Shown here piece by piece: positions 36,453 to 44,508 of a stretch of DNA of 64,000 nucleotides. Made by a program: the position numbers and the translations under genes. This stretch comes from JAFDVJ01 sp964487505 (GTDB lineage Bacteria > Acidobacteriota > Blastocatellia > Pyrinomonadales > Pyrinomonadaceae), in assembly GCA_964487505.1 (NCBI GenBank), contig CAZARD010000002.1, forward strand, positions 1 to 64,000, given 5' to 3'. The notes under the pieces are model-generated. The model was not told the origin of the DNA and searched no databases. It saw nothing but the letters and a program-made list of their open reading frames with translations. Position 1 is the first letter of the stretch. Every line of letters begins with the position of its first letter.

Positions 36453-37694
36453 TCACCGTCTCAACATCGAACGGACGTTCTCGATCCGGCCATCGTTCGG
36501 TGCGGGTTTGAGACCGAGAATCTCGCACATCAGGTTGTATACCTCGACGTTCGCGAACGGCTCGGCGACGAAGGACCGTTTGAAGGCCGGACCGTGCGCG
36601 ACGAATGTCGCCTGCATCGACTGATACTTGTTGTCGTAGCCGTGAGCGCCGCGCGGGCGGGCGGGATCATCGATGTCCTTGGTCAGATCCTCGTAGCGTT
36701 TCCGGCTCGTCGTCAGCCATCCTTCCTCGCTCGAGCAGACGATCGGCGCCACGCGCTTGCCTTGCCGGTAATTGAGGCGCTCGGGGATGTCTTCCTTTTT
36801 CCAGCAGGTCGCGTGCTCGAGTTTCGAGATCTTCGCAAAGATCCCGTCGATCTTGCCGGGCTTCGGAAAGATCTGGATGATCTCGTTCGTCCAAAGAATC
36901 CGTTCGGCGAGGTCGAAATCGAAGTGATCGTCAAGGAACGTTCTTTGGGTGTAATAGACGGGCGCCATTCCGTGATCTGAAACGATCATCACGTTCACTT
37001 TGTTGTCGATCTTGCGCGCCCGAAGTCCGTTCATCAGGCGTTCGAGATAGCTGTCTACGTTCCAAACGGCGTACTTCGTCTCCTCGGCATCGGGGCCGAA
37101 CGCGTGGCCCGCGTCGTCCGTGTCGGAAAAATAGAGCGTCATCATCGTCGGCCGTTTTTCCTTCGGAAGATCGAACCAGCCCAGGACCTTGTCGACACGC
37201 ATCTGGGGCGGGACGTCGCCGTCGTATCTCCGCCAGAACGTCGGTTGCTCGCCGTTTATCAGGGTTTCGGACCCGACGAAGAAATACGACGCCGCGATCC
37301 GGCCCTGTTTTTCGGCGGTCACCCAGATCGGCTCGCCGCCCCACCAGCGCGGATTCTCGACCTCCTTGCGTTTCGACATCGAGAATACTTCCCCGAAATC
37401 GAACACGTTGTTCTCGACGATGCCGTGGTTTGCGGGGTAAAGCCCGGTCGCTATCGTGTAGTGATTCGGAAAGGTCTTCGTCGGGAAAGACGGGACCATC
37501 CACTTCGCCCGGACGCCCTCGCGCGCCAGGCGGCGCAATGTCGGCGGAGAGAACTTGTCGATGTAATCGTACCGGAACCCGTCAAGCGAGATCAGGATCA
37601 CGGTCGGCTCGAGATCCCGTACGGGCTGTTGGGCGAACGCGGTCGTGGCCGGGAACGCGACAAACAAGAGCAGCAGTCGGAAAAGCATCTTCAT
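36453..37694 (-). CDS. Secreted alkaline-phosphatase-superfamily nucleotide pyrophosphatase/phosphodiesterase
   Basis: 413 residues with a signal peptide (1-22, ending FAQQ). The NPP fold is plain: metal site 'ILISLDGFRYDYID', catalytic Thr in 'PSFPTKTFPNHYTIATGLYPANHGIVEN', 'LYFSDTDDAGHAFGPD', 'MIVSDHGMAPV' and a C-terminal His in the 'AHGPAF' segment after 'HGYDN'. Such periplasmic or outer-surface enzymes hydrolyse nucleotide or lipid phosphodiesters. It converges with the metallophosphoesterase across 49 bases. Confidence 0.92.
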   Translation of the reverse strand: MKMLFRLLLLFVAFPATTAFAQQPVRDLEPTVILISLDGFRYDYIDKFSPPTLRRLAREGVRAKWMVPSFPTKTFPNHYTIATGLYPANHGIVENNVFDFGEVFSMSKRKEVENPRWWGGEPIWVTAEKQGRIAASYFFVGSETLINGEQPTFWRRYDGDVPPQMRVDKVLGWFDLPKEKRPTMMTLYFSDTDDAGHAFGPDAEETKYAVWNVDSYLERLMNGLRARKIDNKVNVMIVSDHGMAPVYYTQRTFLDDHFDFDLAERILWTNEIIQIFPKPGKIDGIFAKISKLEHATCWKKEDIPERLNYRQGKRVAPIVCSSEEGWLTTSRKRYEDLTKDIDDPARPRGAHGYDNKYQSMQATFVAHGPAFKRSFVAEPFANVEVYNLMCEILGLKPAPNDGRIENVRSMLRR

Positions 37695-37851
37695 AGAGAG
37701 AAAACTACTTCAATTTCGGGACATTTTCAAAAGTTCAGATATCAAGTCCGACAAACGCACTTGCCTCCAGAAAAATCTTGGCAAAAAGAGATCGCCGCTG
37801 CCGTCTTCAGTTTTTGTTCCGAAAGCAATCATTCAAGGAGACTCAAGAATA

Positions 37852-38340
37852 ATGTCGATAACAAAACTCGCCAACGTCCCATTGGTACCGCAGCCGACCG
37901 ACGGAGTATGCTGGTATGCCTGCTCGCGCATGCTGTACAGATGGTCGCAGGCCACCGGACGCGGCGTGATGAAAAACCCGCAGGACGACTGCGGGTATTA
38001 CACGCGGTTTCAGAACAACGGCGACATCGCGGCGTTCCAGAACAATCACCTGGGGCGCGCGTTGAACATGAAACTGCATTCGAGCCTTTCTCTGGACTAT
38101 GAGTCGGTGCTTTCTTTCCTTCAAGATCACGGACCGATATGGACGGGACTCAGGAAGAACTGGGGCGGAAACGATCACGGACACGTCGTCGTCATTTGCG
38201 GCGTGGCCGATACCGGCGTCTTCATACACGATCCCGAACCGGTCAAACAGGGCAGCACGTTTTGGCTGACGTGGGACCAGATCAAAAAAGCGGTCGCCGG
38301 CGAACCCAAGTCGGATCCGCCGTTCATGACCGCCGCGTAG
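37852..38340 (+). CDS. Papain-like cysteine protease (C70/AvrRpt2-like fold)
   Basis: 162 residues. The ATG at 37852 is preceded by AAGGAG at 11 bases; the frame is open further upstream but without protein-like sequence. The catalytic triad candidates are Cys20 in 'GVCWYAC', His111 in 'DHGHVVVICG' and Asp127 in 'IHDPEP', with Gln14 as the oxyanion residue, matching the papain-like C39/C70 fold. There is no signal peptide, so it is cytoplasmic or exported by a non-Sec route. Its stop abuts the convergent lipoprotein gene. Substrate unknown. Confidence 0.82.
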   Translation: MSITKLANVPLVPQPTDGVCWYACSRMLYRWSQATGRGVMKNPQDDCGYYTRFQNNGDIAAFQNNHLGRALNMKLHSSLSLDYESVLSFLQDHGPIWTGLRKNWGGNDHGHVVVICGVADTGVFIHDPEPVKQGSTFWLTWDQIKKAVAGEPKSDPPFMTAA

Positions 38341-38796
38341 CTAATTGCCGAACCCGCCGATCTCTTTGAGTTTGGCCCGGAAGCGGGCGTCGTGCCCGGT
38401 CTGAATGCCTTGCGCGCAGAACCAGGCGTGGGTCAACTCGTGTTTGAGGATATTCGTGATCTGCTGGTTCGGGGCTTTCGTTAGGAAAGCCTTTTTCACA
38501 TAGACGGTCGGGACCTTGCCGGGCGAGCAGGTGGTATATGCGACGCCCGGTTCGACCGCGATGTTCTTCGGCTGGATGGGTTCATCGACGACGAAGACCG
38601 CGACCTTCGGCATCGATCCGAAAAGCGGCGTGATGCGATCGGCTTCGGCTTGGATCTTGGAATCTCTTACCCCTTTGTGATCGGGCGTGACCGCCGCTGA
38701 AGGGATCGTGTTCGTCGAATTCGTCGTCTCGGGCACGCGCGAGCAGGCGAACGAAACCGCCGCCGCGAGGATGATCGAGATCGTTCGTAATTTCAT
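38341..38796 (-). CDS. Lipoprotein with SprT/HExxH-type metallopeptidase-like motif
   Basis: 151 residues. The N-terminus 'MKLRTISIILAAAVSFACS' is a lipoprotein signal with a lipobox (SFAC, Cys18). The C-terminal half contains 'ILKHELTHAWFCAQGIQTGHDARF', i.e. HELTH followed by a further His, as in SprT-like or gluzincin-type zinc sites. It is probably a small periplasmic-face metallopeptidase; activity is unproven. Its 5' side runs directly into heptanucleotide array B, leaving 24 bases between array and start codon. Confidence 0.75.
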   Translation of the reverse strand: MKLRTISIILAAAVSFACSRVPETTNSTNTIPSAAVTPDHKGVRDSKIQAEADRITPLFGSMPKVAVFVVDEPIQPKNIAVEPGVAYTTCSPGKVPTVYVKKAFLTKAPNQQITNILKHELTHAWFCAQGIQTGHDARFRAKLKEIGGFGN

Positions 38797-38820
38797 TTTC
38801 GGCCCGATTAGGCTTCACCG

Positions 38821-38968
38821 ATCCAAGATTCAAGAGTCAAGATTCAAGAGTCAAGATTCAAGAGTCAAGATTCAAGAAATCCAAATTCCAAATTCCAAAT
38901 TCCAAAATCCCAGATCCCAGATCCCAGATCCCAGATCCCAAATCCCAAATCCCAAATGCCAAATGCCA
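38821..38968. repeat. Heptanucleotide array B with drifting unit
   Basis: 21 units in 148 bases, read on the plus strand. The unit changes stepwise along the array: ATTCAAG alternating with AGTCAAG, then ATTCCAA three times, ATCCCAG four times, ATCCCAA three times and ATGCCAA twice. All but two units are exactly 7 bases. It ends on the base before the asnS stop codon. Confidence 0.92.
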
Positions 38969-40279
38969 TCAAGGTCTCAACCGGTAAAGCATCCTCGGGA
39001 ACGGAATCGTCTCACGGATATGCTCGATGCCGCACATCCAGGCGGTGCAGCGCTCGATTCCCATTCCAAACCCGGCGTGCGGGACGCCGCCGAACCGCCG
39101 CAGATCTAAATACCACTCAAACGCTTCTTTGGGAAGATCGTGCGCCGCGATCTGCTTTTCGAGAAACTCCAGATCGAACGCGCGCTCGCCGCCGCCGATG
39201 ATCTCTCCGTATCCTTCGGGCGCCAATAGATCCACGCCGAGCGCCAACTCGGGACGGTCCTTGTCGCGCTCAAAATAGAACGCCTTGATCGCGGCCGGGA
39301 AGTGGTGCACGAACACCGGCTGGCCAAACTGGCTCGACAGATAGGTCTCGTCGGGCGCGCCGAAATCGCCGCCCCATTCGAAAGTGTTCTCGAGTTCGCC
39401 TTTCGCGTGTCCTTCCTGAAGCATCTTGACGGCATCGTCGTAATGGACCCGCGGGAAAGGCGCGGAGATGGCTTCGAGTTTCGTGATATCTCGCTCGAGG
39501 ACGTTGAGATCGTCGCGACGATCCTCAAGCACGCGGCCGGCGATGAACGTGATCATGCGTTCGCCGAGGTCCATCACGTCGGCGAGATGCGCGTATGCCA
39601 TTTCCGGTTCGACCATCCAGAATTCGGTCAAATGGCGCCGGGTCTTGGACTTTTCCGCACGGAACGTCGGTCCGAAAGCGTACGAGCGACCGAATGCGGC
39701 AGCCGTCGCCTCGTTGTACAGCTGCCCGCTTTGCGTCAGATATGCCTTGTCGTCGCCGAAATAATCGACCTCGAACAACGTGGTCGTCCCCTCGCAGGCA
39801 GCGGGAGTGAAGATCGGCGTGTCGGCGAGGATAAAGCCGTTGGAGTCGAAGAAATCGCGGACGGCCTTGATGACCGTATGCCGTACGCGCAGGACCGCGT
39901 GCTGCTTCTTGGAGCGGATCCACAAATGCCGGTGGTCCATTAGAAACTCGGTACCGTGCTCTTTCGGTGTGATCGGGTAGTCGTGGGCGTTCTGAATCAC
40001 CTCGAGCCCGGTGACATCGAGTTCGACGCCGATCGGCGAACGCGCATCTTCCTTGACGTTGCCGCGAACGACGATAGACGATTCCTGCCCGAGCCCTTTG
40101 GCCCTCTCGAAAAGCTCTTCGTTGTTCGGTTTGAAACAGACGCACTGGACGATTCCCGTACCGTCGCGAAGTTGAAGGAACGCGAGTTTGCCGCTTGAAC
40201 GCGAGTTGTAGAGCCAGCCCTTGAGGGTTACCGCCTCGCCGATGTGATTCTTTAGTTCGTTGATATATGTTTGGTTCAT
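38969..40279 (-). CDS. asnS: Asparaginyl-tRNA synthetase
   Basis: 436 residues from the ATG at 40279, matching the usual length; the frame is open upstream but that part is not conserved-looking. An N-terminal OB-fold anticodon-binding domain ('EAVTLKGWLYNSRSSGKLAFLQLRDGTG') precedes the class IIb catalytic core with 'TPIFTPAACEGTTTLFEVDYFGDDKAYLTQSGQLYNE', motif 2 'AFGPTFRAEKSKTRRHLTEFWMVEPE' and motif 3 'GGVPHAGFGMGIERCTAWMCG'. It charges tRNA-Asn directly. Confidence 0.96.
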   Translation of the reverse strand: MNQTYINELKNHIGEAVTLKGWLYNSRSSGKLAFLQLRDGTGIVQCVCFKPNNEELFERAKGLGQESSIVVRGNVKEDARSPIGVELDVTGLEVIQNAHDYPITPKEHGTEFLMDHRHLWIRSKKQHAVLRVRHTVIKAVRDFFDSNGFILADTPIFTPAACEGTTTLFEVDYFGDDKAYLTQSGQLYNEATAAAFGRSYAFGPTFRAEKSKTRRHLTEFWMVEPEMAYAHLADVMDLGERMITFIAGRVLEDRRDDLNVLERDITKLEAISAPFPRVHYDDAVKMLQEGHAKGELENTFEWGGDFGAPDETYLSSQFGQPVFVHHFPAAIKAFYFERDKDRPELALGVDLLAPEGYGEIIGGGERAFDLEFLEKQIAAHDLPKEAFEWYLDLRRFGGVPHAGFGMGIERCTAWMCGIEHIRETIPFPRMLYRLRP

Positions 40280-40417
40280 TGTCGAAAGCGCTCGGATCGG
40301 ATCGGTGATCCCGAATCCCGACGCAACGTTCATTCTAGCGAAAATCTCGAATGGCAAAAAGTCGGCAAGCGCGGGGCGTCCGGCGGCGGGCGCGACCTGC
40401 CCGGACCGAACATCGAT

Positions 40418-40452
40418 TTGACATTTTGAAAGTATGTAACTAATCTGGTTAC
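40418..40452 (+). promoter_or_regulatory. Promoter with palindromic operator for the Rrf2-ABC operon
   Basis: TTGACA (40418-40423), 17-base spacer, TAATCT (40441-40446). A perfect inverted repeat GTAAC-N7-GTTAC (40436-40452) embraces the -10. The ATG of the Rrf2 gene is at 40456, so the transcript would start at or within a few bases of the start codon (leaderless). A regulator bound to the palindrome would block RNA polymerase. Confidence 0.7.
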
Positions 40453-40455
40453 ACT

Positions 40456-40959
40456 ATGGCGGGGAATTCGAAGTTTGCGACCGCGATCCACGTTGCCGGG
40501 GTTCTCTCGTTCGCGGAGCGGATGCCGGTCACGTCCGAAGCGATCGCCGAAAGCTGCGGTACGAATCCGGTCGTCATCCGAAGAATCATCGGGCTTCTGA
40601 CAAAACACGGCTTGGTCGAGGTCAAGAAAGGAGCCGGCGGCGGCGCGCGATTGACGCGCGATCCGGCGCGCATTTCGCTGGCGACGATCTATGACGCGCT
40701 CGAGGAAGACCCGGTTTTCGACGTTCCGCAGTTCGATGAGGGCCACGCCTGCGCCGTCGGAAAGATCGTCAGGCCGGTCCTGGCCGAGGTCCTGCGCGAG
40801 GCCGAAGACGATCTCCGCGCGAGCCTCCGTGAACGCTCGCTGGCCGAGGTTATCGAACTCGTCCGACTTAGACTTGTCGACGAATGCGGCAGCGAATCGA
40901 AAACGGGCGGCGTCGTTCGGAAGTCCACGATCCAGAATCCGAGTTTGCAACGTGTCTGA
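40456..40959 (+). CDS. Rrf2-family transcriptional regulator
   Basis: 167 residues. An N-terminal winged helix of Rrf2 type ('SKFATAIHVAGVLSFAERMPVTSEAIAESCGTNPVVIRRIIGLLTKHGLVEVKKGAGGGARLTRDPARISLATIYDAL') is followed by a helical dimerisation region. It lacks the three clustered cysteines of IscR/NsrR; only isolated Cys residues are present, so a [Fe-S] cluster is doubtful. The promoter carries a GTAAC-N7-GTTAC palindrome, arguing for autoregulation. The stop overlaps the ABC exporter gene start, so it probably controls that exporter. Confidence 0.9.
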   Translation: MAGNSKFATAIHVAGVLSFAERMPVTSEAIAESCGTNPVVIRRIIGLLTKHGLVEVKKGAGGGARLTRDPARISLATIYDALEEDPVFDVPQFDEGHACAVGKIVRPVLAEVLREAEDDLRASLRERSLAEVIELVRLRLVDECGSESKTGGVVRKSTIQNPSLQRV

Positions 40960-42796
40960 ATCCAAAAAGAAAAAAAAGATCGATTACACACGGGCCTGGG
41001 CCGAAGCGCGAAAGCTGATCTGGAGCTACCGCTGGCGGCTGCTCGTCGGACTGGGACTGATGCTCGCAAGCCGCGCCGCCGGAATGGTCCTTCCGTACTC
41101 GACGAAGTTCCTGGTCGACAACGTGTTCGGCGAGCGGCATTTCGAACTGCTCGGCTGGATCGCGCTCGCCGTCGGCCTGTCGACGGTTTTTCAGGCGGTG
41201 ACATCGTTCACGCTTTCGCAGGTTCTCGGCGTCGCCGCGCAGCGCGCGATCACGGAGATGCGCAAGCGCGTGCAGGCGCACATTGAGCGCCTGCCGACCT
41301 CCTATTTCGATTCGACGCAGACCGGACAGTTGATCTCGCGGATCATGCGCGATGCCGAAGGGATAAGGAACCTCGTCGGAACAGGGCTCGGCCAGATAGT
41401 CGGCGGACTGCTGTCGGCGCTCGTTTCGATGATCGTTCTGTTCTATCTGAACTGGCAGATCACGCTGATAACGCTCGCTGTGCTCGCGATCTTCGGATAT
41501 GTATTGAGCTACGCATTCAAGCAGTTGCGTCCTTTGTTCCGTGACCGCGGCGAGATCGAGGCCGAGGTCACGGGCCGTCTCAACGAAGGCTTGGGCGGAA
41601 TCCGAATCGTCAAAGCATATACTGCGGAGAAGCGCGAAGAACTCTCGTTCGCGCGCGGGGCGCACAAGCTTTTCAGAAACATCGCTAGATCGATGACCGG
41701 CGTTTCGGCGACGGGCGCGTTTGCTTCGGTGATCATCGGCGCGATCGCGGTCATCATGATCTGGTTCGGAGGCAACGCGGTCATCGCTAACATGCAGGAT
41801 CCGACGCGTGGAATGACCTCGGGCGATTTTACAATGTACATCGCGTTTACGATCTTCATGGTCATCCCGATCGTCGATCTGGCGAACATCGGAACGCAGA
41901 TCACCGAAGCGTTCGCCGGGCTCGACCGGATCTCGGAGGTCTTCGCGATGCGGACCGAGACCGACGAGGACAAGAACAAGGCAGCGATTCCGAGGCTCGA
42001 CGGGGCCGTCGATTTTGAGGACGTTCATTTCGAGTATGAGGCGGGCGTGCCGGTTCTAAAGGGCGTCTCATTCCACGCTGCCGCGGGAACGACGACGGCG
42101 CTCGTCGGGTCGAGCGGGTCAGGGAAATCGACGATCCTGAGCCTCGTTCTGAACTTCATACAGCCCGGCCGCGGCCGCGTTCTGATAGACGGGCGCGACC
42201 TCGGATCCGTCAAGCTTCAAGACTACCGGCGACATCTCGGGGTCGTGCTCCAGGACAACTTCCTGTTTGACGGAACGATACTCTCGAACATTAGATTTGC
42301 GAATCCGCACGCGGATTTCGACAAGATCCGCGAGGTCTGCAGGATCGCGAACGCCGATGAGTTCATCGACAAGTTCCCGGACAAGTACGATACCGTCGTC
42401 GGCGAGCGTGGTGTCAAACTGTCGGGCGGCCAAAGGCAGCGGATCGCGATCGCCCGCGCGCTGCTTGCGAATCCGCGGATCCTGATACTCGACGAGGCGA
42501 CGAGTTCGCTCGATTCCGAAAGCGAGGCGTTGATCCAGGAAGGCCTCCGCCGCCTGCGCGAGGGCCGAACGACATTCGTCATCGCCCACCGCCTTTCGAC
42601 CATTCGTTCGGCGGATCAGATCCTGGTCGTCGAGGCCGGCGCAATACTCGAGCGCGGCACGCACGAAGAACTGATCGCGATCGGCGGCCGCTACAAGCAG
42701 CTTTACGACAAGCAGTACCGGTTCGAACAGAACCTCTTTGTCAACCCCGGCGAAGAAATTCTAAATGAGGAGAACAACGCAGTTTCGAAACTATAG
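40952..42796 (+). CDS. ABC exporter, fused permease and ATPase (MsbA-like)
   Basis: 614 residues starting at GTG 40952, overlapping the Rrf2 gene by 8 bases; an open frame further upstream is a shadow of that gene. An N-terminal six-helix type I ABC transmembrane domain (about 35-330) precedes the nucleotide-binding domain with Walker A 'GSSGSGKST' near 386-394, signature 'LSGGQRQRIAIARALL' near 490 and Walker B 'ILILDEATSSLD'. It forms homodimers exporting lipids, drugs or peptides across the inner membrane. The Rrf2 partner suggests stress-inducible export; substrate unknown. Confidence 0.94.
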   Translation: MSESKKKKKIDYTRAWAEARKLIWSYRWRLLVGLGLMLASRAAGMVLPYSTKFLVDNVFGERHFELLGWIALAVGLSTVFQAVTSFTLSQVLGVAAQRAITEMRKRVQAHIERLPTSYFDSTQTGQLISRIMRDAEGIRNLVGTGLGQIVGGLLSALVSMIVLFYLNWQITLITLAVLAIFGYVLSYAFKQLRPLFRDRGEIEAEVTGRLNEGLGGIRIVKAYTAEKREELSFARGAHKLFRNIARSMTGVSATGAFASVIIGAIAVIMIWFGGNAVIANMQDPTRGMTSGDFTMYIAFTIFMVIPIVDLANIGTQITEAFAGLDRISEVFAMRTETDEDKNKAAIPRLDGAVDFEDVHFEYEAGVPVLKGVSFHAAAGTTTALVGSSGSGKSTILSLVLNFIQPGRGRVLIDGRDLGSVKLQDYRRHLGVVLQDNFLFDGTILSNIRFANPHADFDKIREVCRIANADEFIDKFPDKYDTVVGERGVKLSGGQRQRIAIARALLANPRILILDEATSSLDSESEALIQEGLRRLREGRTTFVIAHRLSTIRSADQILVVEAGAILERGTHEELIAIGGRYKQLYDKQYRFEQNLFVNPGEEILNEENNAVSKL

Positions 42797-42798
42797 CT

Positions 42799-43233
42799 AT
42801 GGCAGAATCACAGAATTTTCAGAACCACGTCCGCTGGTTTCCGCTTTTCCATTTCGTTATCTTTCCGCTTCTGGTTTTTAATCTGGTTTGGCAATCGGTC
42901 AGGCTGTATCAGGAACCGAGTTGGGATCGCGCCGAATGGGTGCTGATTTCGTTCGTTTTCATCCTGATGATACTCGCAGCGCGCCTCCAGGCACTGCGGG
43001 CGCAAGACCGGGTCATCCGGTTGGAGGAAAGGCTTCGGTACGATTCGGTACTTTCGCCGGAACTTGCGGCGAAGGCCAGGAATCTCCGAACCTCCGACAT
43101 CATCGCGCTTCGGTTCGCCTCGGACGAGGAACTTCCTGATCTGGCCGCGCGTGCGGTCAACGGCGAGTTCAAGTCCCAAAAGGACATCAAACTGGCGATC
43201 CGGAACTGGCGCGGGGATCATTTGCGGGTCTGA
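42799..43233 (+). CDS. DUF6526-like membrane protein
   Basis: 144 residues, two hydrophobic helices (about 15-36 and 47-66) and a cytoplasmic helical tail. Features such as 'QNFQNHVRWFPLFHF', 'RLQALRAQDRVIRLEERLR' and 'LRFASDEELPDLA' recall DUF6526. It starts 2 bases after the ABC exporter stop and so is the third gene of the Rrf2 operon. It may be an accessory of the exporter or an unrelated passenger; function unknown. Confidence 0.78.
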   Translation: MAESQNFQNHVRWFPLFHFVIFPLLVFNLVWQSVRLYQEPSWDRAEWVLISFVFILMILAARLQALRAQDRVIRLEERLRYDSVLSPELAAKARNLRTSDIIALRFASDEELPDLAARAVNGEFKSQKDIKLAIRNWRGDHLRV

Positions 43234-43237
43234 TCGG

Positions 43238-43275
43238 ACAAAATGCGCCCCGGCGCACAATTCGCCGAATTTTGT
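43238..43275 (+). terminator. Candidate terminator of the Rrf2-ABC operon
   Basis: ACAAAAT (43238-43244) pairs with ATTTTGT (43269-43275), enclosing two inner stems (TGCGC/GCGCA and AATTC/GAATT); the 3' arm provides a T-rich tail. It overlaps by design the -35 of the next promoter. Confidence 0.45.
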
Positions 43276-43276
43276 T

Positions 43277-43305
43277 TTGACTTTATGACAAATTCGGAAT
43301 AGTCT
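43277..43305 (+). promoter_or_regulatory. Promoter of the FecR-domain gene
   Basis: TTGACT (43277-43282), 17-base spacer, TAGTCT (43300-43305): the same hexamers and spacing as before the MarR-GNAT gene at 15341. The ATG follows 42 bases later. Confidence 0.55.
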
Positions 43306-43347
43306 TGTCGAACCAAACAAATACCTTCAGCGAGGAACTAGAAAAAG

Positions 43348-44145
43348 ATGAAAAATATTCAAGCATCAGGCTGGATCCGGCGTTTGACCGCACTTTCTTT
43401 GGCGGTCGTCCTGTATTCCACTTCGGTCGCGTTTTTGTTCGCCGCCACGTCGGCGAGGGCGCTTGGCGAGATCTCAGTCAGCGGAGGCAGCAGTACCGCC
43501 CGCTTTGTTTGGGTGAACGGCGAAAAGGCCTTCAGCGGCCGGACCTTCGTGTCGGGCGCATTGATCGCGACCGAGGCTGACAGCGCCGCCGTCCGGCTCA
43601 ATAACGGTTCCTCGATCCGTCTTGAGGCGAACAGTTCGGTCGAATTGAGCTTTTCGGAAACGTCGATCGGCGGACGCGTCATCTCCGGGAAGGTTGATGT
43701 TTTCGCCGCCCAGGGAGTCGATGTGAACGTGACGACGCCAGACGCTGTGATCTCCGATGAGAATGCCGATGCAAAACGCTTTACGCTTGACCTTAATTCG
43801 GGAACCACGACCATGAATGTCGAAACCGGCTCGGTCCTACTCAGCAACGGCAACGGCGCGGTCCCGGTCAGTGTCGGCGGTGACGACGAACGCGACGGCA
43901 GCGGGAAATGCGTCGACACCGACAAGGACGGCAAGCTGGAGTGCGATTGTGACAGCGACGACAAGAAAGACAGCAACGGCAACTGCGTCGATACCGACAA
44001 GGACGGCGTGCTTGAATGCGGTTGCGGCGGCGGCGGCGGAATGGCCGCCTGGAAGCCGGCGGCGCTCTTTGCGGGAATAATCGGAACGGCGGTCGTCGCG
44101 CTATTGATCGCGACCCGTGACAACGAAGAGAGCCCGCGCCGCTGA
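43348..44145 (+). CDS. FecR-domain exported protein with Asp/Cys-rich repeats and C-terminal anchor
   Basis: 265 residues: signal/anchor helix (12-36), a FecR-like beta domain (about 40-180, 'GRTFVSGALIATEADSAAVRLNNGSSIRLEANSSVELSF'), then two copies of G(K/N)CVDTDKDGxLECxC (about 187-230), a run of Gly, a hydrophobic helix (about 243-259) and the tail NEESPRR. DxDxDG loops suggest calcium binding. The C-terminal helix plus basic tail resembles a sorting or membrane-anchor signal. No sigma factor is adjacent, so classical FecR signalling is not indicated. Confidence 0.82.
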   Translation: MKNIQASGWIRRLTALSLAVVLYSTSVAFLFAATSARALGEISVSGGSSTARFVWVNGEKAFSGRTFVSGALIATEADSAAVRLNNGSSIRLEANSSVELSFSETSIGGRVISGKVDVFAAQGVDVNVTTPDAVISDENADAKRFTLDLNSGTTTMNVETGSVLLSNGNGAVPVSVGGDDERDGSGKCVDTDKDGKLECDCDSDDKKDSNGNCVDTDKDGVLECGCGGGGGMAAWKPAALFAGIIGTAVVALLIATRDNEESPRR

Positions 44146-44169
44146 GCCCGGTTCGAAGATTTATTGGAG

Positions 44170-44199
44170 AAAAAGACCGGATTCGATCCCGGTCTTTTT
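44170..44199 (+). terminator. Rho-independent terminator of the FecR-domain gene
   Basis: AAAAAGACCGG (44170-44180) pairs with CCGGTCTTTTT (44189-44199) around an 8-base loop; the T-run of the 3' arm continues into CTTT. Because of the A-run on the other side it could work in both directions, also serving the tRNA gene on the minus strand. Confidence 0.85.
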
Positions 44200-44249
44200 C
44201 TTTGCCAGGAAAGCCGCCCGACGGGACGGCTTTCCTTGCGATCCAAGAA

Positions 44250-44325
44250 TGGTGAGTCGTGCAGGGCTCGAACCTGCGACCCGAAGATTAAGAGTCTTCT
44301 GCTCTACCAACTGAGCTAACGACCC
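44250..44325 (-). tRNA. tRNA-Lys(CTT)
   Basis: On the minus strand a full cloverleaf: acceptor GGGTCGT pairs with ACGACTC (one G-U), D-arm AGCTCAGTTGGTAGAGC-type, anticodon loop CTCTTAA with anticodon CTT, T-arm with GGTTCGAGCC, discriminator A and an encoded CCA (44250-44252). Seventy-six bases including CCA. No integrase or att duplication is next to it. Confidence 0.96.
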
Positions 44326-44508
44326 ATAACTGAACGATTTAGATTATAAACATATTCACCGGGAAATTTCAAAATCGGAAAAACGCAAGACCGACGGCCG
44401 ATGCGATATCCCGCGCGGGTTCGGCAGGCAAACTGCGGCTGCAAAAAATCCGTCGCCGATCGTTCCATATTTGGCAAAATCAGGGCTTACGGCGAAAATA
44501 GAGCGTAG

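Noticed and set aside
38821..38968. Array B as a CRISPR
   Set aside because: Units are 7 bases without spacers and no cas gene is present; it is a simple tandem array. The same applies to the other arrays.
43348..44145. FecR-type anti-sigma/sigma signalling system
   Set aside because: No ECF sigma factor or TonB receptor adjacent; the protein has its own export signal and C-terminal anchor.
44250..44325. tRNA-Lys as an integration site of a genomic island
   Set aside because: No integrase, no duplicated tRNA 3' end noticed nearby, and neighbouring genes look native.
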